From Candidatus Poribacteria bacterium (GTDB lineage: Bacteria > Poribacteria > WGA-4E > WGA-3G), in contig JAPPMR010000218.1 in NCBI GenBank assembly GCA_028818995.1, positions 6,242 to 15,800 on the forward strand: 9,559 nt of DNA, given 5' to 3'. Shown piece by piece: positions 1 through 5,982 of this stretch (its first letter is position 1; each line of letters starts with the position of its first letter). The position numbers were made by a program, and so were the translations under genes. The notes below the pieces were generated by a model that searched no databases, was not told the DNA's origin, and was given only the letters and a program-made list of their open reading frames with translations.

Positions 1-517
1 CGATGCCGTGCACCGGACCACATATATCTAATAGATCATCCCATGACTGTTCAGAAAAACCTTTGCCGATAGTCATACAGGTATCATTGTAGACTTCAAC
101 AGCAAAGTAACCACGCAACGGCAAATAATCAGTAATTGTGTGTCCACACCAATAAGGATGGCACAAGACTGCCTCTCCGCCCTGTTCTTTAATGTCATCA
201 ATAACAGCATTCGGATGCATCTTGGCACAATTTACAGGTTCATGGATATTTATCGCTACAAAGTGATATGTGCCGCCTCCATAAGGGTTTGATGGATGCA
301 CTTCACTTCCGGATATTGCCAAAAAGTCAGATGTACTGTAAGCCTCCACATCGTTAACTTTACGGTGATCGGTTAACACGAGAAAATCGTAACCTGCCTC
401 TTGGTAGGCTCCAAAACGGTCTGGGACAGAAAGTTTTCCATCAGATTCTGTGCTATGACTATGGGTATTACCTCGATACCATTGCCCTGGTTGTTGAAAA
501 GGATTTGTGGTCAACAT
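1..517 (-). CDS. PHP-domain metal-dependent phosphoesterase, N-terminal part (cut by window edge)
   Basis: I translated this on the minus strand from the ATG at 517-515. It stays open for 172 codons to the window edge, so the C-terminus is missing. The PHP metal-binding pattern is clear: HSH at residues 19-21 followed by SDGKLS, TDH at 49-51, GSE at 69-72 with His74, His85 in YHF, and HPY at 120-122. PHP proteins use such His/Asp/Glu sites to hold two or three metal ions and hydrolyse phosphoesters; stand-alone members include nucleoside-bisphosphate and histidinol-phosphate phosphatases. The substrate here is unknown. No signal peptide or membrane segment is seen, so a cytoplasmic protein is likely. 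AAGGAG lies 7 nt before the ATG, which fixes the start. The gene diverges from the ThDP enzyme gene and has its own promoter. The fold call is firm; the specific reaction is not. Confidence 0.88.
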   Translation of the reverse strand, partial: MLTTNPFQQPGQWYRGNTHSHSTESDGKLSVPDRFGAYQEAGYDFLVLTDHRKVNDVEAYSTSDFLAISGSEVHPSNPYGGGTYHFVAINIHEPVNCAKMHPNAVIDDIKEQGGEAVLCHPYWCGHTITDYLPLRGYFAVEVYNDTCMTIGKGFSEQSWDDLLDICGPVHGI

Positions 518-538
518 AGTTTTACTCCTTGCATATTG

Positions 539-689
539 ATATGATTCTGAATTGGTAGAATCCTACATGTTCCTGCGTATATGATTGTCGCGGTTATAAC
601 AGAACACGTTAAATTTTAACATAATCATAAGCCATTGTCAATATAATCAGGTTGCAAATTCCTGAGAATAACACTTGACAGAATCATAT
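539..689. repeat. ATATGATT motifs in the divergent intergenic region
   Basis: An 11-bp word, ATATGATTCTG at 539-549, recurs as its exact reverse complement CAGAATCATAT at 679-689. A further ATATGATT is at 579-586, and the related AATCATAA is at 623-630. The right-hand copy lies between the -35 and -10 of the rightward promoter. Repeated words in both orientations between divergent genes are typical of a shared regulator's sites, but AT-rich DNA can produce such words by chance and no regulator gene is present here. Confidence 0.35.
613..641 (-). promoter_or_regulatory. Sigma70-type promoter for the PHP gene
   Basis: On the minus strand TTGACA (641-636) is followed after exactly 17 nt by TAAAAT (618-613). 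This is a perfect -35 and a 5/6 match to the -10 consensus. Transcription would start near 606, giving a leader of about 90 nt before the ATG at 517. The leader contains a 6-bp inverted repeat, GATTCT/AGAATC, at 543-562. Confidence 0.7.
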
Positions 690-703
690 TTGTGAAGTAT
701 GCT
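675..703 (+). promoter_or_regulatory. Sigma70-type promoter for the ThDP enzyme gene
   Basis: TTGACA (675-680), a 17-nt spacer and TATGCT (698-703) form a perfect -35 and a 4/6 -10. Transcription would start near 710, leaving a leader of about 45 nt. The spacer contains AATCATAT (682-689), a motif repeated elsewhere in this intergenic region, so it could overlap an operator. Confidence 0.68.
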
Positions 704-754
704 TAAGAAAATACATCTGATGAAATTAGCAATGAATTTTAAAAGGAAACTGTG

Positions 755-2314
755 ATGACTGGTGGCACAATTTTTGTCGAATGTTTGAAAGCACAAGGTG
801 TTGAGGTTATTTTCGGTCTACCGGGAAACCATCTTGACACTGTCTATGAGGCATTATATAACAATCAAGAAAGTATTCGGCACTATGTGACGCGGCACGA
901 AGGTGGTGCTGCGTTTATGGCAGATGGCTATGCACGTGCAACTGGTGATGTCGGTGTCTGCATGACGGTTCCGGGGCCTGGCTCAAATAACGCTGCAATA
1001 GGAATATGTGAGGCATGGACAGCATGTTCACCAGTGTTACTGATTACAGGACAAAATCCGTCTTACTTAGCACAGAAAGATCCACGAAAGAGTTTTCATG
1101 GGTTGGATCAGCAAGCTGCCTTTGCCCCGATGACGAAACATATAGAGATTGTACACCGTGTAGATCAGATTTCGGATGCTGTCAATCGTGCATTTAGTGC
1201 GCTGCGTTCAGGACGCCCTGGTCCTGTGCTAATGGAACTTGCAACGGATGCATTACAAGCGGATGCTGAGCTGCCAATCCCACCAAGAAATAACGGTGTA
1301 CAGACGATGGCAAGCTCGGAAGATGTTGACGCAGCGATGGCGTTGATTAGTTCCTCTGAACGTCCGCTAATTGTTTCTGGTGGTGGCATTAATCATACGC
1401 GTGCAACAGAAGAGCTGCTTGAATTTGCGCATCTGTTGGATGCTCCTGTCGCAATGACGGGCATGGGAAAGGGTGCTGTTCCTGAAGATTCACCTTATTC
1501 AATTGGTCTTTTCCGCGATGGTGTGGCACAAGCAGCGATGAAAGTATCCGATCTCATCATTGCTATTGGGACCCGATTTACCTATCGCGACACAGGTAAT
1601 TGGTCTTTACAAATTCCACAACCCCTTATACACATTGAAGCAGATGTCAGCGAAATTCATAAGGAATACCCTGCAACCGTAGGAATCGGTGCAAATCCTA
1701 AATTAGTGCTACAACAGTTAAACGATGCGCTCGGTGGAGAAAAACTGACCGGTGGTTGGGGGGAGAACTTACAACAACTTCGCAGCCAATTCACATCAAT
1801 TGAGCCACCACGTATTCTTAAAGAGATGCGTGATATTATACCGCGGGATGCGATTCTATCTGTTGATGTGAATATTACTGGTTACGGTGCGCTCCCTCAT
1901 TTCCCAACTTATTCTGCTGGTAGTTTTATTTTTTCAGGGATTTCAGTTGCTATGGGAATTGGGTTGACTGCAGCTATCGGTGCGCAGGTGGCATATCCGG
2001 ATCGGAAAGTTGTTGCTCTCAGTGGAGATGGTGGGTTTTTGATGACGAGTCCCGATCTCGCCACTGCTGTGATGTACGACCTGCCTATTGTCACCCTTGT
2101 GATGAATGATAATCAATACACTTCCATTGAGCGGGGGCAGCTACGACGGTTTGGTAAACGTATCGGCGTTGAATTGGTAAATCCTGATTTTGTGCAGTTC
2201 GCGGAATCATTTGGTGCAATTGGGTTACGCGTTGAAGATATGGATGATTTTAGACCGACACTTGAAAAAGCACTCGCTTTAGATAAACCTGTAATTGTTG
2301 AAGTGATAAAGTAA
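755..2314 (+). CDS. Thiamine-diphosphate-dependent enzyme, acetolactate synthase-like
   Basis: This is a 519-residue ThDP enzyme with the usual three-domain order. The N-terminal pyrimidine-binding domain has the FGLPGN turn and the RHEGGAAFMADGYAR motif, whose Glu49 is the expected ThDP-activating glutamate. The central domain has SGGGINH near residue 210. The C-terminal domain has GDG (424-426) and NDN (451-453), the Mg-ThDP binding motif. ALS-like features include ITGQNP and MTKHIEIV. The protein is somewhat shorter than typical catalytic acetolactate synthases (about 550-600 residues), and no small regulatory subunit lies beside it. It could therefore be a 2-oxoacid decarboxylase or carboligase outside branched-chain amino acid synthesis. 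I chose ATG 755 over the GTG one codon upstream because AGGA at 744-747 is 7 nt from the ATG and only 4 nt from the GTG. Family certain, reaction uncertain. Confidence 0.9.
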   Translation: MTGGTIFVECLKAQGVEVIFGLPGNHLDTVYEALYNNQESIRHYVTRHEGGAAFMADGYARATGDVGVCMTVPGPGSNNAAIGICEAWTACSPVLLITGQNPSYLAQKDPRKSFHGLDQQAAFAPMTKHIEIVHRVDQISDAVNRAFSALRSGRPGPVLMELATDALQADAELPIPPRNNGVQTMASSEDVDAAMALISSSERPLIVSGGGINHTRATEELLEFAHLLDAPVAMTGMGKGAVPEDSPYSIGLFRDGVAQAAMKVSDLIIAIGTRFTYRDTGNWSLQIPQPLIHIEADVSEIHKEYPATVGIGANPKLVLQQLNDALGGEKLTGGWGENLQQLRSQFTSIEPPRILKEMRDIIPRDAILSVDVNITGYGALPHFPTYSAGSFIFSGISVAMGIGLTAAIGAQVAYPDRKVVALSGDGGFLMTSPDLATAVMYDLPIVTLVMNDNQYTSIERGQLRRFGKRIGVELVNPDFVQFAESFGAIGLRVEDMDDFRPTLEKALALDKPVIVEVIK

Positions 2315-2360
2315 ATTTATAGCAAACTTTAGAATTAACGAGACATTTTGAGACGTAGGA

Positions 2361-2376
2361 GGGAATTCCGATTCCC
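2361..2376 (+). repeat. Perfect 6-bp hairpin inside element A
   Basis: GGGAAT (2361-2366) and ATTCCC (2371-2376) are exact complements around the loop TCCG, a UNCG-type tetraloop in RNA. No T-tract follows, so it is not a standard intrinsic terminator. It could stabilise the 3' end of the upstream transcript. Confidence 0.4.
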
Positions 2377-2412
2377 GATTATCAGTGAGGTTCGTCGCGA
2401 TTCGGAGATCGA

Positions 2413-2449
2413 AATCAACGGTATGAACGCATTTAGGCATTCACTGCCT
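2413..2449. repeat. Core dispersed repeat, copy 1 (in element A)
   Basis: The stretch begins AATCAACGGTATGAAC and ends TAGGCATTCACTGCCT. It matches 4047-4084 apart from a one-base gap and about three substitutions. It is bracketed by CAGTGA (2383-2388) and TCACTG (2441-2446), an exact 6-bp inverted pair. Confidence 0.65.
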
Positions 2450-2548
2450 ACAAAAAACGTGCATCTTTATTTTTAAAGTTCACTATATTCACAAAAGGGA
2501 ACGACAAAGTGGTCGCGCCATTCACAAATTAGATCAACACAGTGGTTG

Positions 2549-2711
2549 TTTATAGTGGAAACCATAATTACTTGCACACGATTGTAGCGTAACCTGTTAG
2601 GTTGCTTACACTCTGCACAAACTGGAAAGTTTGTGCTACGGCACAGTCCAATAGGTCGGTTTAAGTCCTACAGACCAAAAGTGTGCATATATTTTTGTAT
2701 TTCACTATAAA
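2549..2711. mobile_element. MITE-like element B with 31-bp terminal inverted repeats
   Basis: This 163-bp non-coding element has a left arm at 2549-2579 (starts TTTATAGTG, ends TGCACAC) and a right arm at 2681-2711. Reverse-complemented, the right arm matches the left at 24 of 31 positions with no gaps. The interior is palindromic: AACCT/AGGTT around GTT at 2591-2603, and a strong hairpin at 2615-2636. The ends read TA-TAGTG...CACTA-TA, which fits a TA target duplication of the kind IS630/Tc1-type elements make; that affiliation is inference. There is no coding capacity. It lies upstream of the phosphofructokinase gene and may influence its transcription. Confidence 0.65.
2615..2636. repeat. 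9-bp perfect hairpin with GGAA tetraloop
   Basis: GCACAAACT (2615-2623) pairs exactly with AGTTTGTGC (2628-2636) around GGAA, a GNRA-type tetraloop if transcribed rightward. It sits in the centre of element B. No T-run follows, so it is better read as a repeat palindrome or RNA structure than as a terminator. Confidence 0.6.
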
Positions 2712-2775
2712 ACAAAAATAGAAGTTTTCTTTTAGTCTTGATTACTACCTAATTAAGGGATTTGGAGTTTAGAAT

Positions 2776-3978
2776 ATGCGAAAAAAGATAGGCGTTTTGA
2801 CAGGGGGTGGTGATACCAGTGCGCTCAACGCCACCCTCAAAGGCATCGCGTTGAAAGCCGAAGAACTCGGTTTTGAACTCGTCGGCTTTATGGAGGGATG
2901 GCGAGGTGTTTTGAAAGGTGGACGCTACTTTACTTTAACACCTGACCTGATTGATGAAAATCACGGTGGAACAATTTTAAAGAGCTCGCGCACCAACCTT
3001 ATCGCATCAAACAAGTTAGATGAAGCGATTGAAAACCTCAAAAAACTAAATATCAGCGGACTCATACCTATTGGCGGTGACGATACACTCACAGTTGGCA
3101 CCGCGCTTTCAGAACAATTCACCACAGTTTTTGTTACAAAGACGATTGATAACGATGTTGGTATGAATCCACCTGCGGGGGATTCGGTTGATTATTCTAA
3201 AATGGTGAACTATTTTTGTCCGGGTTTTCCATCAGCAGCAAGTCGGGTAATTAATGCTGTCCGCGATTTACGTACAACGACCTATTCCCATGACCGTGTG
3301 ATTATAGTAGAAGCGATGGGCAGAGATGCAGGGTGGTTGACGTTGTCCGCCGCTTATGGTTTGGCAGACCTTATCGTTGTGCCTGAAGTGCCGTATCAGC
3401 CTGACAGATTGGCAGAAGCAATCAAAGAAAAACATACTGAACAGGGAAATGTCATTGCCGTTGTTTCAGAGGGTATCCGAAATGATGCAGGTGAATTGAT
3501 GATTACCTCACAGGCAGAACTTGATGCTTTCGGTCACACAAAACCGGGTGGCTGTTCAGAGATTATAGTTGAAGCGATGAAAACACGACTACCTGAAATT
3601 TCCAGTTCAGCATTCCGTGCGTTGATACTTGGGTATATGCAAAGGTGCGGTAGTCCAATAGAATTGGATAGAGATACCGCAATTAATGCAGGGGCACTTG
3701 CGGTGCGTTCACTTGCTGATGGTATGGTTAATGGCGTGGCAACAATTACCCGCACAGATGCTGGCATAGAACCGATTATGTTGCCTATTGAACAAGTGCT
3801 AAAACGTGATGAAACGGGACACGTTATCCGCCGCAGTCTTGACCCACGGTTTTATGATGCTGAACGTTATCACTTGTCTCCTGAAGGTGCTGGATATTTC
3901 CGACCACTTTTTGGTGACCTGCCGCGCAGGAGGCGAAACCCAGAAGAGCGTGGTATTGAAATTGGCAAAATTGTGTGA
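2776..3978 (+). CDS. 6-phosphofructokinase, probably pyrophosphate-dependent
   Basis: This 400-residue cytoplasmic protein of the phosphofructokinase family phosphorylates fructose 6-phosphate to fructose 1,6-bisphosphate. Visible motifs are the N-terminal phosphate-donor loop GGGDTSALN (10-18), IGGDD (99-103), KTIDND (122-127, with catalytic Asp125 and Asp127), MGRDAGW (181-187), SEG (231-233) and GYMQRCGSP (286-294) followed by DR (298-299). In ATP-dependent enzymes the second and third motifs read GGDGS and GTIDND. Asp instead of Gly at 103 and Lys instead of Gly at 122 are the established marks of PPi-using enzymes, which also work in the gluconeogenic direction. The donor loop is unusual: Ser-Ala replaces the common Pro-Gly. 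GGAG at 2764-2767 is 8 nt before the ATG. The stop is TGA, so TGA is a normal terminator in this genome. No confident promoter is seen in the 64 bp between element B and the gene. Confidence 0.9.
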   Translation: MRKKIGVLTGGGDTSALNATLKGIALKAEELGFELVGFMEGWRGVLKGGRYFTLTPDLIDENHGGTILKSSRTNLIASNKLDEAIENLKKLNISGLIPIGGDDTLTVGTALSEQFTTVFVTKTIDNDVGMNPPAGDSVDYSKMVNYFCPGFPSAASRVINAVRDLRTTTYSHDRVIIVEAMGRDAGWLTLSAAYGLADLIVVPEVPYQPDRLAEAIKEKHTEQGNVIAVVSEGIRNDAGELMITSQAELDAFGHTKPGGCSEIIVEAMKTRLPEISSSAFRALILGYMQRCGSPIELDRDTAINAGALAVRSLADGMVNGVATITRTDAGIEPIMLPIEQVLKRDETGHVIRRSLDPRFYDAERYHLSPEGAGYFRPLFGDLPRRRRNPEERGIEIGKIV

Positions 3979-3985
3979 TTCACTG

Positions 3986-4151
3986 TTTATAGTAAAATCT
4001 AAAATACATATCCACAATTGCCTATATATTGGCGAGGTTAGGAAGTAATCAACGGTATGAATGCCATTTAGGCATTCCCCGCCTCGCCAGCGCGAGCGTG
4101 TTGGGATCGTTGTTCATTGAAATTGCACATATTTTTGGGTTTTACTATAAA
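3986..4151. mobile_element. MITE-like element C between convergent genes
   Basis: This 166-bp element has ends TTTATAGTAAAA (3986-3997) and TTTTACTATAAA (4140-4151), an exact 12-bp inverted pair. The similarity continues imperfectly for about 33 bp per arm, to CAATT. Inside are the core repeat at 4047-4084, a perfect 6-bp hairpin AATGCC-ATTTA-GGCATT (4060-4076), GGCGAGG/CCTCGCC (4031-4037/4082-4088), and CTCGC-CAGC-GCGAG (4083-4096). It fills the gap between the phosphofructokinase stop and the oxidoreductase stop and may act as a structured 3' end for both transcripts. It has no open frame with coding support. Confidence 0.65.
4047..4084. repeat. Core dispersed repeat, copy 2 (in element C)
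   Basis: The stretch begins AATCAACGGTATGAATGCC and ends TAGGCATTCCCCGCCT, matching 2413-2449 at about 34 of 38 aligned positions. It lies closer to the left end of its element than copy 1 does, so the two elements share ends and core but differ in linker lengths. Confidence 0.65.
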
Positions 4152-4158
4152 ATTGTTC

Positions 4159-5220
4159 CTACAACGGCAAAGAAATTGGGGTGCCAGTTTGTGAGGAACG
4201 ATATGTTGCTTCTGCCAATTCAATTCCATCTCTCCCAATACGTCCATGTGTTGTCGGTTTTGCTTCACCAGCAATGCACTGTAACCAATGATCAATACTC
4301 GCGCCTTTTGCTGCAATGCCCCAATAGCGTTGATTCCGTTGATCTTCAGATAGATTGCGATAGGTATCATCATCTGGGACAGGCGCGGTAAATTCTTCCG
4401 CCGATGTCATATCGTGAGTTTTCCAACGCAGTCCGTGCCGAATCAACGTTGCAGAGCCTTCGCTGGTAACGAGTCCGTTTCCACTATTCCCGATTTCAGC
4501 AGCCCAACTTTTAATCATCATACCGATGCCACCGTTTTTGAAATGGACAGTTAATACAGCGTTGTTCTCAACCGCTTCCTCAGCAGGTGGATAAGTGCCG
4601 CCAAGCGGAACATGGCTCGTGAATCCATAGACAGACGTAGCGGGACCGTATAACCACAACCAGATGTCAAGATTATGAATTGCTTGCTCCACAAGCATGC
4701 CACCCGATTCCGCTTTGACGAAAAGCCACGGATGTCGTTCGGGTGAAAAATAACCTACCTGATTGGAATACGCCATCTGCAATGTGCCGAGTGTGCCGTC
4801 TTCTAACAGCGATTTCAATTTCATGTATCCCGGATCAAATCGCATCATATAGGCGACCATCAGTAGCACGCCAGCATTTTCTGCAGAGGCAACCATTTCG
4901 TCTCCCTCCGCAACATTACAACACATCGGTTTTTCCATCAAAATATGTTTGCCAGCATCGGCGGCAGCACGAGTTATCTCAAGATGTGGACGCGGATGAA
5001 CGCATACATCAACGGCATCTATATCTTGTCTATCAAGAAGTTCACGATAATCGGTGTACGTGTCTGCGTCAAAACGGTCTGCTTGTTCGTTGGCAGATGC
5101 TTCGTTGATGTCGGCAATTGCAACAATGTCTGCGCGTCGTGTCGGTTCTTGGTAATACGGCGCGTGGAGCGCGCGGAAAATACCCCCACATCCGATAATG
5201 CCAATTCTAATTTTGTCCAT
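4159..5220 (-). CDS. Gfo/Idh/MocA-family NAD(P)-dependent oxidoreductase
   Basis: This 353-residue protein is of usual family length. The N-terminal Rossmann fold (about 1-120) has GIIGCGG near residues 7-13, an acidic residue at the end of strand 2 (IADIN, about residue 37) that favours NAD, and the family EKP motif near 96-98, whose Lys is catalytic. The C-terminal half has YMMRFDPGY (about 124-132) and SGGMLVEQAIHNLD (about 172-185), with the conserved His and Asp of the active site. Members oxidise or reduce hydroxyl groups of sugars, inositols and related polyols; the substrate here is not predictable. I chose ATG 5220 over the TTG at 5223 because AAAGGAG (5233-5227) is 6 nt from the ATG and only 3 nt from the TTG. 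The start lies inside the upstream selenoprotein gene (14-nt overlap), suggesting translational coupling. The stop is TAG. Confidence 0.93.
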   Translation of the reverse strand: MDKIRIGIIGCGGIFRALHAPYYQEPTRRADIVAIADINEASANEQADRFDADTYTDYRELLDRQDIDAVDVCVHPRPHLEITRAAADAGKHILMEKPMCCNVAEGDEMVASAENAGVLLMVAYMMRFDPGYMKLKSLLEDGTLGTLQMAYSNQVGYFSPERHPWLFVKAESGGMLVEQAIHNLDIWLWLYGPATSVYGFTSHVPLGGTYPPAEEAVENNAVLTVHFKNGGIGMMIKSWAAEIGNSGNGLVTSEGSATLIRHGLRWKTHDMTSAEEFTAPVPDDDTYRNLSEDQRNQRYWGIAAKGASIDHWLQCIAGEAKPTTHGRIGRDGIELAEATYRSSQTGTPISLPL

Positions 5221-5956
5221 CAAATTCTCCTTTCTGACTACTGCTTTTTAGGATAGGAGGTGTTCCTTCATCTTGTAAGAGTTCAAGTGTCTCTGCGATA
5301 ATCGCATGTTGTAATGTCGGATTGTTCGGTTCACCGAGCGGATACCCAAGACGATGCGGGACCAGCAAGGCACGCGGCGGTTTCACCCGTTTCGCGATGC
5401 TTTCCACAAGCGTAATTGAAACCGTGGAAATTCCTGCTTCTTCAACAGCACGTTGTATCAACCCTACAGACTGATTACACATCGGTCACACAGGAGTTAA
5501 GAAGGCAACATCCACCCCATCGGATTTTAGCATCTGTACCACCTCTGGTGCAGTTTGTCTGATGAGCGGCTCCGGTTTCGTGATTGATCCCATAAAACTA
5601 AAGTGTCTGTGATTGAGCGAACCGATTTTTCCTTCAATTTCCAACTCTTTAAACCTATCCAGTGGAAACGCCAAATTTACATCACTTTCAATACCGCGTT
5701 TGTCGTAAGCCTCACTTTTGTGTCCAGCAGAAAGAACTTGGGTCTGGATTGAATTGGGAATTTCTCGATATGAACAGTCATTGCTATTAAAAGGGACCTG
5801 TTCAGGGAGATAAAATCCAGCAGTCGTAATGAGAGCAACTTTACATTCGTTCAACGGCAAACTTAACGGTGTGTTGGGCGATGTCTTATAACGCTGGATG
5901 CGATAAAACTTCATAAAGAATTGAATTATATGGTCAATTTTACGCAAAGATGCCAT
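5207..5956 (-). CDS. Predicted selenoprotein, GrdB/PrdB (glycine/sarcosine/betaine/D-proline reductase B) family
   Basis: Reading through one in-frame TGA joins residues 1-156 and 158-249 into a single protein. The N-terminal half has VALITTAGFYLPEQVPF (about 40-56), CSYREIP, DVNLAFPLDR, GSLNHRHFSFMG and LKSDGVDVAFLTPV, then Sec157-Pro-Met-Cys160-Asn-Gln-Ser-Val-Gly. The C-terminal half has RAVEEAGI, PPRALLVPHRLGYPLGEP and LQHAIIAETLELL. These blocks match my memory of the stand-alone GrdB-like family, in which this position is Sec or Cys. In Clostridia the classical B subunits of glycine and proline reductases use this Sec to cleave C-N bonds; here no A or C subunit is nearby, so the role may be another thiol/selenol reduction. 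The start ATG has no clear Shine-Dalgarno and lies 26 nt after the preceding gene, consistent with read-through from upstream translation. The gene ends TAG, 14 nt inside the next gene. The one-protein reading is well supported; the substrate is unknown. Confidence 0.88.
5452..5471 (-). promoter_or_regulatory. Candidate bacterial SECIS hairpin
   Basis: Fourteen nucleotides after the TGA the mRNA can fold as GU, bulged C, UGUA, loop GGGUUGA, UACA, AC. That is six base pairs with a single pyrimidine bulge in the 5' arm and a G-rich loop. The E. coli fdhF element recognised by SelB has GG, bulged U, UGC, loop AGGUCU, GCA, CC. The bulge position and the loop G's correspond, shifted by exactly one codon (loop G's at nt 22-24 here, 19-20 in fdhF). 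The fold was made by eye and no energy was computed. Confidence 0.65.
5486..5488 (-). other. In-frame TGA, predicted selenocysteine codon (residue 157)
   Basis: The codons read GTG-TGA-CCG-ATG-TGT, giving Val-Sec-Pro-Met-Cys. Both sides stay in the same frame and both belong to one protein family, so neither a frameshift nor two genes is needed. The TGA is the first residue of a UxxC redox pair. TGA serves as a true stop in the phosphofructokinase gene (3976-3978), so this is local recoding and not a changed genetic code. Confidence 0.87.
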
Positions 5957-5982
5957 AGTTTTTTAGATTCGTGTGTTTTAAT

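Larger units (their letters stand above)
2316..2488. mobile_element. MITE-like element A
   Basis: This non-coding element of about 170 bp begins directly after the stop codon of the ThDP gene. The left end reads TTTATAGCAAACTTTA (2316-2331). The right end, read on the other strand from 2488, is ATATAGTGAACTTTA. The two arms match at roughly 21 of 30 positions. It carries a small hairpin at 2361-2376 and a core repeat at 2413-2449 shared with element C. There is no transposase, so it would have to be moved in trans. Its ends are the most decayed of the three elements. Confidence 0.5.

Noticed and set aside
2361..2376. Intrinsic terminator for the ThDP gene
   Set aside because: The hairpin is perfect but has no following T-tract; it is better described as part of element A.
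4029..4391. Plus-strand open frame of 120 codons
   Set aside because: It runs through the MITE-like element and then antisense to the oxidoreductase's well-conserved C-terminus, with no ribosome site or family resemblance.
5401..5430. 7-bp inverted repeat TTTCCAC/GTGGAAA as the SECIS element
   Set aside because: It begins 56 nt after the TGA with a 16-nt loop. Bacterial SECIS elements are much closer to the codon, and a better candidate lies at 5452-5471.
5207..5482. A separate 91-residue protein starting at ATG 5482
   Set aside because: No ribosome site precedes this ATG, and its sequence continues the same family alignment as the upstream frame across a lone TGA, so it is the C-terminal part of the selenoprotein.
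5486..5488. Genome-wide reassignment of TGA to an amino acid
   Set aside because: The phosphofructokinase gene ends at TGA (3976-3978) at the expected family length, and no other in-frame TGA is needed in any gene here.
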